A stretch of DNA of 64,000 nt from Tautonia rosea (GTDB taxonomy: Bacteria > Planctomycetota > Planctomycetia > Isosphaerales > Isosphaeraceae): the NCBI RefSeq assembly GCF_012958305.1, contig NZ_JABBYO010000013.1, positions 124,001 through 188,000 on the forward strand, given 5' to 3'. Positions 1 through 7,297 of the stretch are shown here, one piece after another. Below the pieces are notes generated by a model. That model saw nothing but the letters and a program-made list of their open reading frames with translations, made no database searches and was not told the DNA's origin. The translations under genes and the position numbers were made by a program. Each line of letters starts with the position of its first letter. Position 1 is the stretch's first letter.

Positions 1-450
1 GACGAGAAGTCGCTGCGTCGCCCGGATTTCATGGAGGGGATTGCCCTTCGCCTGGCTGATGGTGGTTTTTGGACCGTACCCATGCCTCCCCAGGGCCTTT
101 CGACATCAAAGCCTCTCACTGCGGCTCGAGGTCGCACCCTGGAATCCTTCGGTCCACGTTATCTTGCCCTACTTAACGCCGTGCGAGACGCTGAGGACGA
201 TACCGAGGTTCTTCGCTTCGAGCTGGCGTTGGCGATCTGCCTCCTCCGGCAGAACTATCAGCTCGATCCCTCGACCCTCGCAAGCTTGTTGAGCTTTACT
301 CACAAAGATGATCTGACCCGGATGCAGCGCAGCATGTCTGAGGTTGCCTCAGCCCACCTTCGGGCTGTGCCGCCCCCTGAAGAACAGCCCCATCGTGCGT
401 CTGAAGGTCGAGTGTTCCAGTCGTCGAGGGCCCGCGTATTTTCTACCTGA
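1..450 (+). CDS. Hypothetical protein, 5' end outside the window
   Basis: An open frame runs from the first base of the window to a stop at 450. The internal ATG at 31 is only one possible start: the ten codons before it are open and read like protein, so the gene probably begins upstream of the window. The visible part is about 149 residues, soluble, without a signal peptide or membrane segment. It has a charged helical middle and a Pro/Arg-rich tail. I recognise no family. It is followed by 142 bases without a gene and then by the HAD-UbiA fusion on the same strand. Its position just outside the replication module gives no functional clue. Confidence 0.5.
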   Translation, partial: DEKSLRRPDFMEGIALRLADGGFWTVPMPPQGLSTSKPLTAARGRTLESFGPRYLALLNAVRDAEDDTEVLRFELALAICLLRQNYQLDPSTLASLLSFTHKDDLTRMQRSMSEVASAHLRAVPPPEEQPHRASEGRVFQSSRARVFST

Positions 451-592
451 GCAGATTGCTTCAAGGGATCCGGCTGTCCCTGCGCGAAGCATCCTGGCTT
501 TAAAACAAATCAACCGGTTCATTGCTCTTCCAGGGAAGAACAACGACGATGAGATCATCGGATTGTGATCGTCCTGGATCCGGAGCGCGATC

Positions 593-1774
593 GTGTCGGA
601 GGTAGCCATCCCCGGAGATGATGGGCAAGGCAAGCCGTGCGTGCTGTTTGTCGACCTCGACGGAAGTCTTGTCACAACCGATTTGCTGTTCGAGCATGTG
701 TTTGTCCTGATCAAGCAAAAACCCTGGTGCGCTCCCCTGCTCCTCTGGTGGCTGCGTCTTGGCAGGGCAGGTCTGAAGGACGAGGTGGCTCGTCGGGTGA
801 CCATTGATCCGACGACCTTGCCGTACAATGACGCCGTGTTGACGCAGATCCAGCAACTTCGAGACGACGGGACTCTCCTGGTCCTCGCCACCGCCGCCCC
901 TCGGGCCTGGGCCGACGCGGTGGCAAACCACCTCGGACTTTTCGAGGCCGTGCTTGCGACCGAGCCGGGCCGCAATCTTAAGGGTTTGGGCAAGCTCAAC
1001 GCCATCCGGGCCTTCTGTCGTGATCGTGGTCTGGTCCACCTCGATTACCTCGGCGATGCGGCTCCCGATATCGTCATCTGGAGCAATGCCCGCCGCGCGT
1101 ATGTCGTCTCCCCCTCTCGCCAGCTCGTGCGACGGCTTCAAAAGCATCTCCCACCTTCAGTCGAGGTTTGTCTCCTCGGACCTTCGCGACGCCCTCTCCT
1201 CGCAGCCATCAATGCCTTGGAACCTGCAGGTTGGTTGAAAAACCTGCTGGTTTTCCTCCCCTGGGTCCTCTCCGGAAGGTGGAATGACCCTTCGGCCGCG
1301 GGTTCAGTAATCCTTGCGTTCCTGGCGATGGGTCTAGCAACCTCGAGCGTCGGAATTCTTCAAAGCCTGATGGAGCTGGCAACGGATCGATTGCACCCGA
1401 TTCGACGCCAGCGCTCGTTTGCCTCAGGACAGCTCCCACTGACCTGGGGTCCCCCCATGATCGTCGGCCTGATGTCGGCTTCGCTCCTGCTCGCCGCCAC
1501 GACCCTCCCGGTCACGACTCTGGCTGCCGTGATCGGCTTCGGATCGCTTGCAATGATGGCCGCGATCTTGATTCGGGAATCCTCTTCCCTGGGAATGCTC
1601 ATCACCCTCCTTCTCGATTTCCTGCGGCTCCAGGTCGGCGCGTCGGCCCTTCACACCGAACCAACTGCCGCGATGATCATCATTGTCACCGCCTTGTCCT
1701 TAACGCTCTCCGGATTGCGAAGAGCTTCGCCACCGTCCCAGGCCACTCCCCACCATTCTCGCCCGGCGTCCTGA
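593..1774 (+). CDS. HAD phosphatase-UbiA prenyltransferase-like fusion membrane protein
   Basis: The protein has 393 residues from a GTG start. Residues about 15-190 look like a HAD hydrolase, with the nucleophile motif FVDLDGSL, a later LATAAPR segment and the acidic motif YLGDAAPD. Residues about 215-380 are a hydrophobic UbiA-like part with the segment TDRLHPIRRQRSFASGQL, close to the second half of the family's first Asp-rich motif (DxxHPxKxxRPxxxG). Known relatives fuse a HAD domain to a UbiA prenyltransferase, but the first two Asp of the usual NDxxDxxxD are not seen here (QSLMELATD), and the membrane part is shorter than the usual nine helices. It may thus be a degenerate or altered enzyme. 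The gene ends three bases before the first iteron of the origin. Confidence 0.75.
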   Translation: MSEVAIPGDDGQGKPCVLFVDLDGSLVTTDLLFEHVFVLIKQKPWCAPLLLWWLRLGRAGLKDEVARRVTIDPTTLPYNDAVLTQIQQLRDDGTLLVLATAAPRAWADAVANHLGLFEAVLATEPGRNLKGLGKLNAIRAFCRDRGLVHLDYLGDAAPDIVIWSNARRAYVVSPSRQLVRRLQKHLPPSVEVCLLGPSRRPLLAAINALEPAGWLKNLLVFLPWVLSGRWNDPSAAGSVILAFLAMGLATSSVGILQSLMELATDRLHPIRRQRSFASGQLPLTWGPPMIVGLMSASLLLAATTLPVTTLAAVIGFGSLAMMAAILIRESSSLGMLITLLLDFLRLQVGASALHTEPTAAMIIIVTALSLTLSGLRRASPPSQATPHHSRPAS

Positions 1775-1776
1775 CA

Positions 1777-2266
1777 TCCGACTCCCGGGGGAGGAAGTCT
1801 CCCGATCTGCCCTGCCCCGACTTTCAGCCTTCCGGGGAACAAAGAGCCATCCTGGAGATCCGACCGTTGAGGGAGGAACTCCTCCCCTGATTCCCGCAGT
1901 GTGTCCGACCATCGGGGGAGGATTGTCCGACCTTCGAGGGAGGAGTTCAGCCGCGATCTGGTGACCTTTCGCAATGCATGTCCGACCTTTGAGGGAGCGA
2001 TGACGACAGAAGATCCGACCCTTGAGGGAGGATTCCCAACGGGGGCCTCCTCGGCATTCTCCGACCATTGAGGGAGGGTAATCCGACCGTTGAGGGAGGA
2101 TCCTCACGACCATTGAGGGAGGAATGTTTTAGGGACAACGACCAATGAGGGAGGACCTTCACGACCAATGAGGGAGGATTTCACGACCAACGGGGGAGGA
2201 TTTCACGACCAACGGGGGAGGACTCTCCGACCATTGAGGGAGGGTTGTCCGACCATTGAGGGAGGA
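1777..2266. repeat. Iteron array of the replication origin (about 14 copies)
   Basis: Direct repeats close to TCCGACCATTGAGGGAGGA occur on the plus strand. Their CGACC cores lie near 1861, 1906, 1928, 1983, 2016, 2062, 2084, 2107, 2139, 2162, 2184, 2206, 2228 and 2250, with a degenerate copy at 1777. Spacing between neighbours is mostly 22-23 bp, with some gaps of 32-33 bp, that is two or three helical turns, so all copies would face the same side of the DNA. A middle group has CACGACC instead of TCCGACC and AATGAGG or AACGGGG variants. Such arrays beside a rep gene are the binding sites of iteron-type initiators, here presumably the protein encoded at 2394-3830. Confidence 0.9.
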
Positions 2267-2283
2267 AATTTGCCATAAGTCAT

Positions 2284-2350
2284 TGTGGCGTATAGGCTAT
2301 TTTTCGGGTAACTCTTATAACTCTTTAACTGGTGTAACTGAGTAACTAGA
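2284..2350. other. Probable DNA unwinding element of the origin
   Basis: Between the last iteron and the rep gene lies an AT-rich stretch in otherwise GC-rich DNA. It contains five TAACT words starting at 2309, 2318, 2326, 2335 and 2343, a regular spacing of 8-9 bp. AT-rich short direct repeats next to iterons are where plasmid origins typically melt. A weak DnaA-box-like match (TGTGG, about 6 of 9 bases) starts at 2284; I saw no good DnaA box. Confidence 0.6.
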
Positions 2351-2393
2351 AGTTGCTGTCTCCGAATTGATTCAGAGAAAAGGGGACCAGGCG

Positions 2394-3830
2394 ATGCGCG
2401 ACGAGGCGCCGAACGAGCAGATCGAGGCGGTGCTCCAGGACCGGGGAACCGGGGGGCGGGATGAGATGAACATCGCCGAGTTCCCGATCACGCTCTTGGC
2501 CGACCGCGCGCCGAGGGGTCAGCGTCGGATTGAATACTCCGACCGCATCTTCGACCCCGGGACCAATCGGGAAATCGATCGACGGCTGGTCATCAGTGCC
2601 CCGGAGGAATACGGCCTGCCGACGGCGATTGACGATGACGTGATCTTGGCGTTGATCCAGCTAACCCGGCGGCAGAACGGCTTCGCCAGACCGGAAGTGC
2701 ATTTTACAAGGCTTCAGCTGATCGACCTGCTCGGATGGCCGGACAAAGGGCGAAGTTACGATCGGATCACCGCCTCGCTCGACCGATGGGCGAGTACCTA
2801 TCTGAAGTATGAGAATGCCTGGTGGGACAACGAGGGGCGGCGCTGGACGAGCGGCGGCTTCCACATCATCGACAGCTACAAACTTGGCGACGGCCGGGCT
2901 CCCGGGGGGCGGGCCTCACGGTGCCGGGTGGTCTGGGGAAGGGAATTCTTCAAGAGTTGCCAGGCCGGTTATCTGAAGGGGCTCGATTACGATCTTTACA
3001 TCCGGCTCACGAGTCACCCGGCGCGGCGGATGTACCGGTTCCTCGACAAGCGGTTCTATCACAAGTCGGAGTGGGAGTTTGAGCTCAAGGACTTCGCCTT
3101 CGAGCACGTCGGTCTGAGCCGGACTTACCGCGATGCCGGCAAGATCAAGGAGAAGCTCCGCCGGGGGATCGAGGAACTGGAACAGGTAGGCTTCTTGGAG
3201 CCCTTGCCGCCGGACGAGCGGTTTCTCAAGCAAGGGCGAAGGTGGCTCATCCGGATGGCTCGAGCCCGCGAAGAGGTAATCGCTGTCCCTCCCTCGGAGG
3301 TCGGAGCCGATCCGGTCGTTCAACTCTTGATCGACCGAGGCGTCTCAGCGGCAACGGCCGTCGACTTGGCCGAAAAGTACCCAGCCGAATCGATCGCCCG
3401 TCAGATGGAGGCGCTCGACTGGCTCGTGGCACGAGAGGACCGCCGCATTCGCCTCAGCCCGGCGGGCTACCTGGTCGAGGCGATCCGGAAGGATTACGCC
3501 CTGCCCCGAGGTTTCGCCACCCGGGCGGAGCGCGAGACGAAGCGTCGGGAGGCCGAGGACCTGTTCAGCCAGGCTCACCAGGACCGCCTCCGTGAGCGTG
3601 AGCGGGTCTCCCAAGAGCGAGCCGCCCGTCAGGCGATCGACGGCTACTGGGAGGCCCTGAGTCCCGACGATCGGGCCCAGATCGACGCCCAGGCCCTCGA
3701 TGCGGCCGATCCCGAAGTGGCCGAGGCGTACCGGGCGATGACCCCCGCCTCGCTCCGGGCGGTCTTCTTCCGGGACAACATCCGAGAACCGTACTTGCGG
3801 ACCCTACTGGCCGATCAGGTCACATCGTGA
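2394..3830 (+). CDS. repA: Plasmid-type replication initiator protein (RepA/RPA family)
   Basis: The protein has 478 residues from the ATG at 2394, preceded by the Shine-Dalgarno-like AAGGGGA 8 bases upstream. A longer frame from a TTG at 2367 is less likely. The central part, about residues 40-290, resembles the replication initiator protein A family: a winged-helix-like region with the segments LIQLTRRQNG, LTSHPARRMYRFLDKRFY and the following FELKDFAFEHVGLS, and IKEKLRRGIEELEQVGFL. The C-terminal part is charged and helical, rich in Arg/Glu, and may serve in multimerisation or regulation. It lies immediately after the iterons and AT-rich element on the same strand, the classical layout of an iteron plasmid, and probably binds those repeats to start replication and repress its own gene. 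Confidence 0.85.
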   Translation: MRDEAPNEQIEAVLQDRGTGGRDEMNIAEFPITLLADRAPRGQRRIEYSDRIFDPGTNREIDRRLVISAPEEYGLPTAIDDDVILALIQLTRRQNGFARPEVHFTRLQLIDLLGWPDKGRSYDRITASLDRWASTYLKYENAWWDNEGRRWTSGGFHIIDSYKLGDGRAPGGRASRCRVVWGREFFKSCQAGYLKGLDYDLYIRLTSHPARRMYRFLDKRFYHKSEWEFELKDFAFEHVGLSRTYRDAGKIKEKLRRGIEELEQVGFLEPLPPDERFLKQGRRWLIRMARAREEVIAVPPSEVGADPVVQLLIDRGVSAATAVDLAEKYPAESIARQMEALDWLVAREDRRIRLSPAGYLVEAIRKDYALPRGFATRAERETKRREAEDLFSQAHQDRLRERERVSQERAARQAIDGYWEALSPDDRAQIDAQALDAADPEVAEAYRAMTPASLRAVFFRDNIREPYLRTLLADQVTS

Positions 3831-3962
3831 CTACAGGTCCGAGAACAAATCCGGAGTTGGGTCCAGAGGTCCGACCTTCACGGGTTTCACTGAGCCAAGT
3901 TGAGCGTCATTGATCTTGGAACGAGGAGGGAAGACCGGTGCTGCTTGCCGTCGTGATGACGC

Positions 3963-4358
3963 TCAGAAGACCCCCGCTTCGATGAGGAGTCGCCGGAGCT
4001 CGACCCGATCTGAATGGTTTATCGCGAGCACTTGGAGCGTTGTCCGTCCCACGGCTGTTCTGGCGACAATGACTGGTCCTGCCCACGCGAAGTGCGAGCC
4101 CCACCGATTCCGGCGCGGGTGAAACAACGGGGTCAATTTCCGGCTCACCGGGTCGAGCCCCGCGATGTTTGGGCCTTTGTGGAAATTGCAGTGAGGGCAG
4201 CAGAGCGCCAGATTGTCCAGGGTTGTCTCGCCCCCGTGCTGCCGGGCGATGATGTGGTCGATGGGGAATGTGAATTCGGAGACGAAGGAGGGGAGCCGAC
4301 AATATTCGCAGCGGTGCTTGGCTCGCTCCCTGACGTTCCGCTCGAGCGAAGCATTCAT
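3963..4358 (-). CDS. HNH endonuclease
   Basis: The protein has 131 residues. The HNH zinc-finger nuclease core is complete: CEYC at residues 17-20, the catalytic-site pair D34-H35 in FPIDHII, N49 in TTLDNLAL, CPHC at 54-57 and the closing N58-x-H60-K. The C-terminal 65 residues continue with a hydrophobic, strand-like segment. HNH proteins of this small type are metal-dependent DNases; free-standing copies can act in restriction, defence or mobile-element homing, and the target cannot be read from sequence. The gene is transcribed after a small gene whose stop lies six bases upstream, so the two likely form an operon. It sits between repA and parA, on the opposite strand to both. Confidence 0.85.
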   Translation of the reverse strand: MNASLERNVRERAKHRCEYCRLPSFVSEFTFPIDHIIARQHGGETTLDNLALCCPHCNFHKGPNIAGLDPVSRKLTPLFHPRRNRWGSHFAWAGPVIVARTAVGRTTLQVLAINHSDRVELRRLLIEAGVF

Positions 4359-4364
4359 GAGGCA

Positions 4365-4655
4365 TCAGGGCTCTTGCCCGGCCTGCTTTAGGGCGAGGAT
4401 GGCCTTGGCCCTGAGCAGCGAGAGCACGGTGTCAGCCTGGATGTAAGACTCAAGTTCGTCCCGTTCCTCACGGGTGAGGTGTCCCTCCTGCTGCTTCTGG
4501 AGAAGGTCGAGCATGCGCTGTTTGTCCTGGTCGCGAATTTCCAGGCTGAGGAGGAATCGCGCGGCCTCGGGCGGGACCGGACCGCCCTTGGTTTCCAGGG
4601 CACGGCTCAGGATCGTAACGCCGGTCGGTTTTGCGGTCGCGGATGGAGGCTGCAT
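4365..4655 (-). CDS. Small hypothetical protein, upstream partner of HNH endonuclease
   Basis: The protein has 96 residues from the ATG at 4655, chosen because TGGGAGAAG lies 5 bases upstream; an open frame extends to 4703 without a better site. It is mostly helical and charged, with the segments AARFLLSLEI, DKQRMLDLLQKQQEG and REERDELESYIQADTV, and is cytosolic. It has no motif that I can name. Its stop is six bases before the start of the HNH gene on the same strand, so the two are probably co-transcribed and may work together. It could be a regulator, an inhibitor or a structural partner of the nuclease, which is inference from position only. Confidence 0.65.
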   Translation of the reverse strand: MQPPSATAKPTGVTILSRALETKGGPVPPEAARFLLSLEIRDQDKQRMLDLLQKQQEGHLTREERDELESYIQADTVLSLLRAKAILALKQAGQEP

Positions 4656-4784
4656 CGTCGCTTCTCCCACAGAGGTGTTCGGTTCCATCCTACCACAGAT
4701 CACCGCTCTTGCGGCCGAGATGAGGTCCGGCTTTCCCTGCCCTGGCCTGCTCTGCCTTGCCCTGCTCTGGCGGCAGTTGCCGTT

Positions 4785-5753
4785 TCAGCGGAGGCGTTGC
4801 GCCGTCGAGGTCATCCAGTCCACGGTTCTGCGAAGGCCTTCCTCAAAGTCGATGATGGGCGTGTAGCCAAGCCCCTCGCGAATGGCGGTCAGGTCGGCCT
4901 GAGAGTCGCGGACGTCACCTTCGCGAGCCGGGGCAAACTCAGGGCTGATGGCGGTGCCGAGGGCGGCGTTGAGGTCATCGACGAGTTCGCGCAGGCTGAT
5001 GCGCCGTCCGGTGCCAACATTGTACACGGCTCCACCGAGCGGACGCTCCGATCGCAGGGCGAGCAGGTTGGCGTGCACGACGTTGGCGACAAAGGTGAAG
5101 TCTCGGGTCTGATGACCATCACCGTAAATCGTTGGGTTTCGTCCCTCGGCCAGGGCACGCGCGAAGAGGGAGATGACACCGCTGTACGGGCTCGACGGAT
5201 CTTGTCGGGGGCCGAATACGTTGAAGTAGCGGAGGCTGACCGCGTCGAGGCCCATCGTTTTCGCGTAGACGCTGACATAGTGCTCGCCTGCGAGTTTCCC
5301 CGCGGCGTAGGGGCTTAAAGGGTGAGGGAACATCCCTTCGTGCTTCGGGAGGATCTCGGTGTCGCCGTAGGCGCTGCTGGAGGCGGCAAAGACCACCCGT
5401 CGCACCGTGCCGGACAGCCGGGAGGCCTCCAGCACGTTCAGGGTCGCCGTCGGGCCGCTCGCATGCGACAGGAGTGGTTCTCGGATGGATCGGGGAACGC
5501 TTGGGATCGCGGCCTGATGGAGGACCCCGTCAGCCCCTTCCACTGCTCGTCGGCAGATCTCGAAGTCGGCCAGATCACCTTCGATCCATTCGAAGGCGTC
5601 TTTCAGGTGCTCGAGATTTCCACGATGCCCGGTCACGAGGTTGTCGACGACCCGGACACGATCCCCTTCGGCCAGCAAGGCTTCGACCAGATGGGAGCCG
5701 ATGAATCCGGCTCCCCCGGTGACCACGATCAGCTTTCCCGAGGGATGCGACAT
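4785..5753 (-). CDS. NAD-dependent sugar-nucleotide epimerase (extended SDR, UDP-GlcNAc/Glc 4-epimerase type)
   Basis: The protein has 322 residues, the usual length of extended short-chain dehydrogenases. The NAD-binding motif GGAGFIG is at residues 13-19. The active site has the Ser cluster at about 125-127 and Y149xxxK153 in SPYAAGK. The substrate-side motifs RYFNVFGPRQDP and YGDGHQTRDFTFV are typical of UDP-N-acetylglucosamine/UDP-glucose 4-epimerases and related NDP-sugar enzymes. It should act in the cytosol and supply sugars for envelope polysaccharide or glycosylation; the exact sugar is not certain. It stands alone on the minus strand between the HNH pair and the partition palindromes, and is the only clearly metabolic gene inside the replication module. 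Confidence 0.9.
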   Translation of the reverse strand: MSHPSGKLIVVTGGAGFIGSHLVEALLAEGDRVRVVDNLVTGHRGNLEHLKDAFEWIEGDLADFEICRRAVEGADGVLHQAAIPSVPRSIREPLLSHASGPTATLNVLEASRLSGTVRRVVFAASSSAYGDTEILPKHEGMFPHPLSPYAAGKLAGEHYVSVYAKTMGLDAVSLRYFNVFGPRQDPSSPYSGVISLFARALAEGRNPTIYGDGHQTRDFTFVANVVHANLLALRSERPLGGAVYNVGTGRRISLRELVDDLNAALGTAISPEFAPAREGDVRDSQADLTAIREGLGYTPIIDFEEGLRRTVDWMTSTAQRLR

Positions 5754-6000
5754 CGACTTGGCTCGCTTGTGTTCACAAAGGAGGGGGCATTGCGTTCACC
5801 GTGCCCTGCCGGCGTAGTGACAAACGACAACGGTACTCAATGATGAGGAGCGTTCCGAGGGGCCGCCACCCCTTTGGTGTGGCCTCCCGTTGCCAGGACG
5901 TAACGCGCGAGTCTTGGTCAGTGAACGGAACGGCCTGACGGGCGTGACTCCCCTGCTCTGTCTCCTGCGCCGGTGGTGCTGGTGATCTCAACCCGCAGTG

Positions 6001-6374
6001 AGGTGATCACCCGGTGATCACCTCCTCAAGTCCCTCGCATTTTGGATCCCCTCCAAGACGCAATTCCCCCCGAATGCTTTGCGGTCCTGGATCGCCCCGC
6101 CAGGGCGCGATCACCCGGTGATCGCACCCTGGGGGCGGATGGCGAGATCAAAAGGAAGGCAGGGTGATCACCCGGTGATCAGAAGGATCCAGGTTCGTGG
6201 TGAGATGGTCCAGGCCGCGTTCAAAACGCTTCACGCAGGACCAGAGTTCAAGGCGCGATCACCGGGTGATCAAGGCGCGTTCCGGTCACGATTGAGGGGC
6301 GGAGTTGGAGAACTGCCAGGGACCTGAGAGCAGCCGTCATTGGAAGATCGAACGGGGGTGATCACCGGGTGATC
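6001..6374. repeat. parS: Cluster of five parS-like palindromes
   Basis: Five exact copies of GATCACC(C/G)GGTGATC occur at 6005-6019, 6109-6123, 6166-6180, 6257-6271 and 6360-6374. The first extends to a perfect 23-bp palindrome (6001-6023) and the second to a 29-bp near-perfect one (6102-6130). A half-site lies near 5981. The last copy is 80 bases before parA. The sequence differs from the chromosomal parS (TGTTTCACGTGAAACA). Palindrome clusters beside parAB genes are usually the centromere bound by ParB and/or the operator of the operon. No other full copy was noticed in the window. The rest of the interval 5754-6454 shows no credible gene. Confidence 0.75.
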
Positions 6375-6454
6375 GCGCTTCCGGAGAAGGACTTCATGAG
6401 CGGCGCGGCGACGGTCGATACCAACTTCGGAAACCCGAGCAAGGGAAGGAGCGC

Positions 6455-7297
6455 ATGATGGCCATTGTGGCGATGGTGAATCAGAAGGGGGGCGTGGGCA
6501 AGTCGAGCACCACGATGCATCTGGGAGGAGCCCTGGCCCGGCGAGGGCTCCGGGTCCTGGTGGTCGACAACGACGCCCAGGCGAGCCTGACCAAGGGCTT
6601 GCTCGGCGACGAGTCGGCGAGGTCTCTTGACCCGGTCACGACCGTCTATGCCCTGTACGCCGGCGTCCCGACCCCGGAAGACCTTCTTGTCCGGGCAACC
6701 GACTTCGACGGCCTGGCGCTGCTGGCCGGCTCTCCCGCGTCGATCAGCTTCAACGTGCCGGACCCGCACCTGATCGACCCTCGCGAACAGGCGGTCCTGC
6801 GCGACGCCCTGCGACCGATCGCCGAAGGGTTCGACGTGACCCTCATCGACTGCTGCCCGAACCTCCAGCGGGCGACCTGGTCGGCGCTGCTCGCCTCCGA
6901 TGCGGCCCTGATCCCGACCATGCCCGAACTGTTCGGCGCACAGGGGCTGGCCGAGGTCCGCGACTGGGTCGCCCTGGTTGAGCAGACCTGGGGTCGGTCG
7001 CTTCCGGTTGCCGGGGTCTTGATCACCATGTTCAACGGCCGTCGGGCGATGCACCGGACCTTTGCCGAACTTCTGGCCGACGGATGCCCGGAGCTGTTCG
7101 AGGCGACCGTGCCCGAATCGGCCGACTTCCCGGAGGCAATCGCCGCCGGCAAGCCGATCCACTACCACAAGGCCCGGGGCGCGGCGGCCAAAGCCATCGA
7201 CGCCGTGGCCAACGAACTGCTCACGAGGCTGGCCGATCTGGGCCTGAGGGCGGACACGGACGAGTCGGACGACCTTTCGAGCAAGGAGGCCGCCTGA
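6455..7297 (+). CDS. parA: ParA partition ATPase
   Basis: The protein has 280 residues. The deviant Walker A motif KGGVGKSST lies at about residues 11-19, followed by VLVVDNDAQAS (Walker A' region, with Ala where Pro is common) and the Walker B strand VTLIDCCPN. It lacks an N-terminal HTH extension, so it is a soluble ParA/Soj type that binds nucleoid DNA and moves ParB-parS complexes. The start could also be the ATG at 6458; an AAGGAG lies 4-7 bases upstream. Its stop overlaps the parB start by one base (ATGA), so the two are translated together. The five palindromes directly upstream are the likely partition site and perhaps operator. Confidence 0.95.
   Translation: MMAIVAMVNQKGGVGKSSTTMHLGGALARRGLRVLVVDNDAQASLTKGLLGDESARSLDPVTTVYALYAGVPTPEDLLVRATDFDGLALLAGSPASISFNVPDPHLIDPREQAVLRDALRPIAEGFDVTLIDCCPNLQRATWSALLASDAALIPTMPELFGAQGLAEVRDWVALVEQTWGRSLPVAGVLITMFNGRRAMHRTFAELLADGCPELFEATVPESADFPEAIAAGKPIHYHKARGAAAKAIDAVANELLTRLADLGLRADTDESDDLSSKEAA

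Noticed and set aside
1651-2168. Several overlapping minus-strand open frames across the iterons
   Set aside because: Their products are only translations of the direct repeats (recurring PQRSD/SLKGR words) and have no protein-like features.
1777-2266. CRISPR array
   Set aside because: The repeats are 19 bp with 3-14 bp between them and no cas genes; the layout is that of iterons.
6079-6327. Open frame within the palindrome cluster
   Set aside because: It would be built from the palindromes and has no ribosome site or protein character.
7084-7296. N-terminal extension of ParB
   Set aside because: The extension lies entirely inside parA in another frame; the ATG at 7297 has a good ribosome site and couples to the parA stop.
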